This document shows, one piece after another, positions 6,313 through 8,496 of a stretch of DNA of 8,496 nucleotides; within the stretch, counting starts at the first letter, position 1, and every line of letters begins with the position of its first letter. The translations under genes were made by a program, and so were the position numbers. This DNA is from Bacillota bacterium (lineage in GTDB: Bacteria; Bacillota; Clostridia; Lachnospirales; Anaerotignaceae), in the NCBI GenBank assembly GCA_023413275.1, contig JAEZPX010000140.1:1-8496 (forward strand). The letters are read 5' to 3'. A model generated the notes under the pieces. It had not been told where the DNA came from, made no database searches, and was given only the letters and a program-made list of their open reading frames with translations.

Positions 6313-8001
6313 ATGAAAAAAATATTAACTGTTGTATGCCTATCACTTGTGATGTTATGTTGCACATCTGTTTCTGTATTAGCTGTTGGTGACGGAAATA
6401 TTGATGGAGGAGGCGGAGGTATGGACAATGGAACGAGTGGAAATATTTGGTCCCCTGGGAGTGATGGTGTTCGGGTAACTGTAGTTCGTGCAAGTGATTA
6501 TGCGGTTGTGACAACACCAATTGATATCACCAATAAGCCACCGTTATCATCAATCTATAATTTTGGAAAGATAAGTAAGTTACAATATAATAATGGCAAA
6601 AATCTTGCACCACAACAAGGTGGTTATAAATGCATTAAACCATCTCAATCGATGCCCACAATTATAAGTGACAAAGGCAACAGCAATATCGACGCAATCA
6701 AGAAATATTTTTGTTCGGAATACATTGTGCAGATGATTGCCAACCATACGGGCATGAACTATGACATTCTTATTGGAGGAGAATATAAACTACTTCTCGA
6801 ACCAATTGCCTATTACAAATTTGAGGGTGTAATGGTTGCAACTACAGCAACAGAGGCAGCGATGTATGATGAGCAAATCAGTGGACTGCTTAGACGAAGA
6901 ATGGTGGCACTTTCTCATCAAAATTTACCACTGGCTATGTTTTTGGAGGTTTCAGATTTAGGCTATCCTGCATGGAAAGGAAGTACATCAAAAGCCGCCT
7001 CCAATGCAGATATCAAATCATCGCTAGGGCTTGGGGTTGTACGTTTTACAGAATTGCCCCAATCACCTGAAATTGTAACCCAAGACTATGAGTATCGTGT
7101 AAATACTGAAGTTATTACGGCAGTTACTGTCAGCGGAGGGCAGAGTGACCCAGATAACCCAACTAAAGTTAGTTATTCTATTGATGGAAAAACTTATAAT
7201 GTTGGAAATGTCTATTATCCCCAAGGCGATAGTCAACTTGCCTGGGTAAAATGGACAACACCAGATACAGAGCAGGACATGGTGATTCATGTATCAGTGG
7301 AAGGTCCAGGTGGAACAGATAAAACCACCATTCACTGTAAGATTGTTGATCTTGATAAAAATACTCCTCCGAACCCTGTTGCTGATGATAGAAATGACTC
7401 GTTTTTACCAGTATCTGTTCCAAAACGTTCAGAAATGACAAGAGTAGAGTGGAGCGTTTGGGATCCTTGGTGGCAAGAATATTGGGTATGGCATAGTACA
7501 GGTGAAGATAGTGGCTACTGGTGTGACCATGGATGGTGGGAGTTCGACCTGGACAAGTATTATGCAAGATTTTCAGCTAATATGAGTATCAGATGTGACA
7601 GCAAAAATCCAACTGCCAGTGGTGGAGTAATGAAGTCAGGATATGGAATTAATGAAACCGTAACAGCTTCGGTGAGTAGTAACCAAAGTTCTGCAATTAC
7701 ATATCCCCAGACTGCTGTAAGCTATTTTCCTGAGTTTGGATACAAAACCTATTGGAGACTTTTGGAAAGAATGAAAGGTGATTCCTCAGCTAGCTTTGAG
7801 TTTCAGAAAAATAAGTATTCTACTTATAAAAATAGAACTCACTTCACGCCAATTTGGATGCCAGACGGAGTTTATATAGTGAATACTTGGGTAGCAGATA
7901 GTTGGACACCGGTGGGAATGCTATCCGTGAGTTTAACCGACAGCCTAACAATAAAGGGAAACTTATGGCAGGATTGGCACGTGGCACCTTTAAAACCATA
8001 A
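6313..8001 (+). CDS. Large secreted protein with Trp-rich patch; possible surface or contact factor of the element
   Basis: A 562-residue protein starting with a clear Sec signal peptide (MKKILTVVCLSLVMLCC..., cleavage likely after SVLA, about residue 26). A Gly-rich stretch follows (IDGGGGGMDNG). The N-terminal region (about 45-245) is mixed and contains GGEYKLLLEPIAYYKFEG and ATTATEAAMYDEQ. About 252-350 looks like an Ig-like beta-sandwich by its strand and turn pattern. A striking aromatic segment (380-420) holds nine Trp, including PWWQEYWVW and GWWEF. The C-terminus is beta-rich. No LPXTG motif or C-terminal membrane anchor is visible, so wall attachment, if any, is by another route. I do not recognise a named family. 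Position among pilus-like and VirB2-like genes suggests an exported component that acts at the surface. Adhesion is a guess; binding to glycan through the aromatic patch is another. Confidence 0.75.
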   Translation: MKKILTVVCLSLVMLCCTSVSVLAVGDGNIDGGGGGMDNGTSGNIWSPGSDGVRVTVVRASDYAVVTTPIDITNKPPLSSIYNFGKISKLQYNNGKNLAPQQGGYKCIKPSQSMPTIISDKGNSNIDAIKKYFCSEYIVQMIANHTGMNYDILIGGEYKLLLEPIAYYKFEGVMVATTATEAAMYDEQISGLLRRRMVALSHQNLPLAMFLEVSDLGYPAWKGSTSKAASNADIKSSLGLGVVRFTELPQSPEIVTQDYEYRVNTEVITAVTVSGGQSDPDNPTKVSYSIDGKTYNVGNVYYPQGDSQLAWVKWTTPDTEQDMVIHVSVEGPGGTDKTTIHCKIVDLDKNTPPNPVADDRNDSFLPVSVPKRSEMTRVEWSVWDPWWQEYWVWHSTGEDSGYWCDHGWWEFDLDKYYARFSANMSIRCDSKNPTASGGVMKSGYGINETVTASVSSNQSSAITYPQTAVSYFPEFGYKTYWRLLERMKGDSSASFEFQKNKYSTYKNRTHFTPIWMPDGVYIVNTWVADSWTPVGMLSVSLTDSLTIKGNLWQDWHVAPLKP

Positions 8002-8017
8002 GGAAAGGAGAGAATTT

Positions 8018-8359
8018 ATGAAAAGATATAAGCAATCGTCAATCATACTTGCAGTGGTATTGGTTGTTTGCATATTTTGCGACATAACGGCATTTGCAGC
8101 AGGGACGGGAGATGTTGCAGGAGCTATTGAAGGAACATGGACGACGGCATCGGTGCAAATCAAAACTGTGGTGAATAAAGTAATCTTTCCAGCAATTGAC
8201 CTCATTCTTGCGGTGTTTTTCTTTGCCAAGCTGGGGATGACGTACTTTGATTTTCGAAAACATGGTCAATTTGAGTGGAGTGGCCCAGCAATTTTGTTTG
8301 CCTGTTTGGTATTTACATTAACGGCCCCTCTGTATATTTGGACTATACTCGGGATGTGA
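8018..8359 (+). CDS. DUF3852-like small membrane protein, VirB2/TrbC-like pilin candidate
   Basis: A 113-residue protein with a signal peptide (likely cleavage after ITAFA, about residue 32) and two hydrophobic helices in the mature part (about 56-75 and 90-111), separated by a short charged loop (YFDFRKHGQFEW). This size and layout match VirB2/TrbC conjugative pilins, and I recall the family as DUF3852 in clostridial conjugative elements. A strong SD (AAGGAAAGGAG, 8000-8010) precedes ATG 8018 by 7 nt; the gap from the preceding stop is 16 nt. It probably begins or borders the type IV secretion module beyond the window. The pilin role is inferred from layout only. Confidence 0.78.
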   Translation: MKRYKQSSIILAVVLVVCIFCDITAFAAGTGDVAGAIEGTWTTASVQIKTVVNKVIFPAIDLILAVFFFAKLGMTYFDFRKHGQFEWSGPAILFACLVFTLTAPLYIWTILGM

Positions 8360-8496
8360 CTGTAAAACAAAAAGTAGGCAACCCGAGCCTGATAGCAAGG
8401 TTTGCCCATATTTTCATAGTAATCGTGATTAGTTTTGGTAGAACCGATTTAGTCTCAATAAGCTGTCTGCTCATTTGGTTCATACAGAATATTTGT
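8360..8496. other. Unassigned tail with hairpin potential
   Basis: No gene can be called here. On the + strand a frame starting at GTG 8356 (GTGA overlap with the preceding stop) stays open to the window end (MTVKQKVGNPSLIARF...), but its SD is poor. On the - strand a frame from ATG 8483 to a stop at 8343-8345 is also open. GGCAACC (8377-8383) can pair with GGTTTGCC (8399-8406) with one bulge, without a following T-tract. Confidence 0.4.

Noticed and set aside
7063..7567. Minus-strand frames opposite the secreted protein
   Set aside because: Low-complexity translations with no recognisable domain, wholly inside a gene with an SD and signal peptide.
1..8496. CRISPR array, tRNA or rRNA genes
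   Set aside because: No regularly spaced direct repeats, cloverleaf-like segment or rRNA-like stretch was found on reading both strands.

Overview
The window looks like an accessory region of a low-GC Firmicute, probably a Clostridia-type gut bacterium. The evidence is AT-rich coding sequence, strong purine-rich Shine-Dalgarno sites, no outer-membrane secretin, and families (DUF4320, DUF6550, DUF3852, Tad-like ATPase) that I associate with clostridial integrative and conjugative elements. Every gene I accept lies on the + strand. No rRNA, tRNA or CRISPR array was seen.

Bases 1-1713 are the 3' part of a group II intron. They hold most of its reverse transcriptase/maturase ORF with a C-terminal HNH endonuclease domain, then a well-formed ribozyme domain V (1631-1664) and domain VI with a bulged branch-point adenosine (A1706). 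The intron's 5' end, the start of its ORF and the 5' exon lie upstream of the window. The 3' exon starts at about 1714 and encodes most of a TadA/CpaF-family secretion ATPase, so the intron splits this gene.

Bases 1714-5613 form a tight cluster: ATPase, two T2SSF membrane platform proteins (TadB- and TadC-like), and two small one-TM proteins with a shared NN-x-G-x-GY motif just before the TM, which look like TadE-like pseudopilins. Junctions overlap by 4 nt (GTGA at 2771, ATGA at 5032) or are short. A 14-codon mini-ORF with a strong SD lies between the two platform genes.

Bases 5614-8359 hold a second block: a one-TM acidic protein (DUF6550-like), an intrinsic-terminator-like hairpin, a 562-residue secreted protein with a tryptophan-rich patch, and a 113-residue VirB2/TrbC-like small protein (DUF3852-like). 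The last 137 bases are unassigned.

Inferred working model: the ATPase and the two platform proteins assemble a short pseudopilus or contact structure from the small one-TM proteins, the large secreted protein acts outside the cell, and the VirB2-like subunit belongs to an adjoining type IV secretion (conjugation) module. Intron splicing would be needed to make a full-length ATPase.
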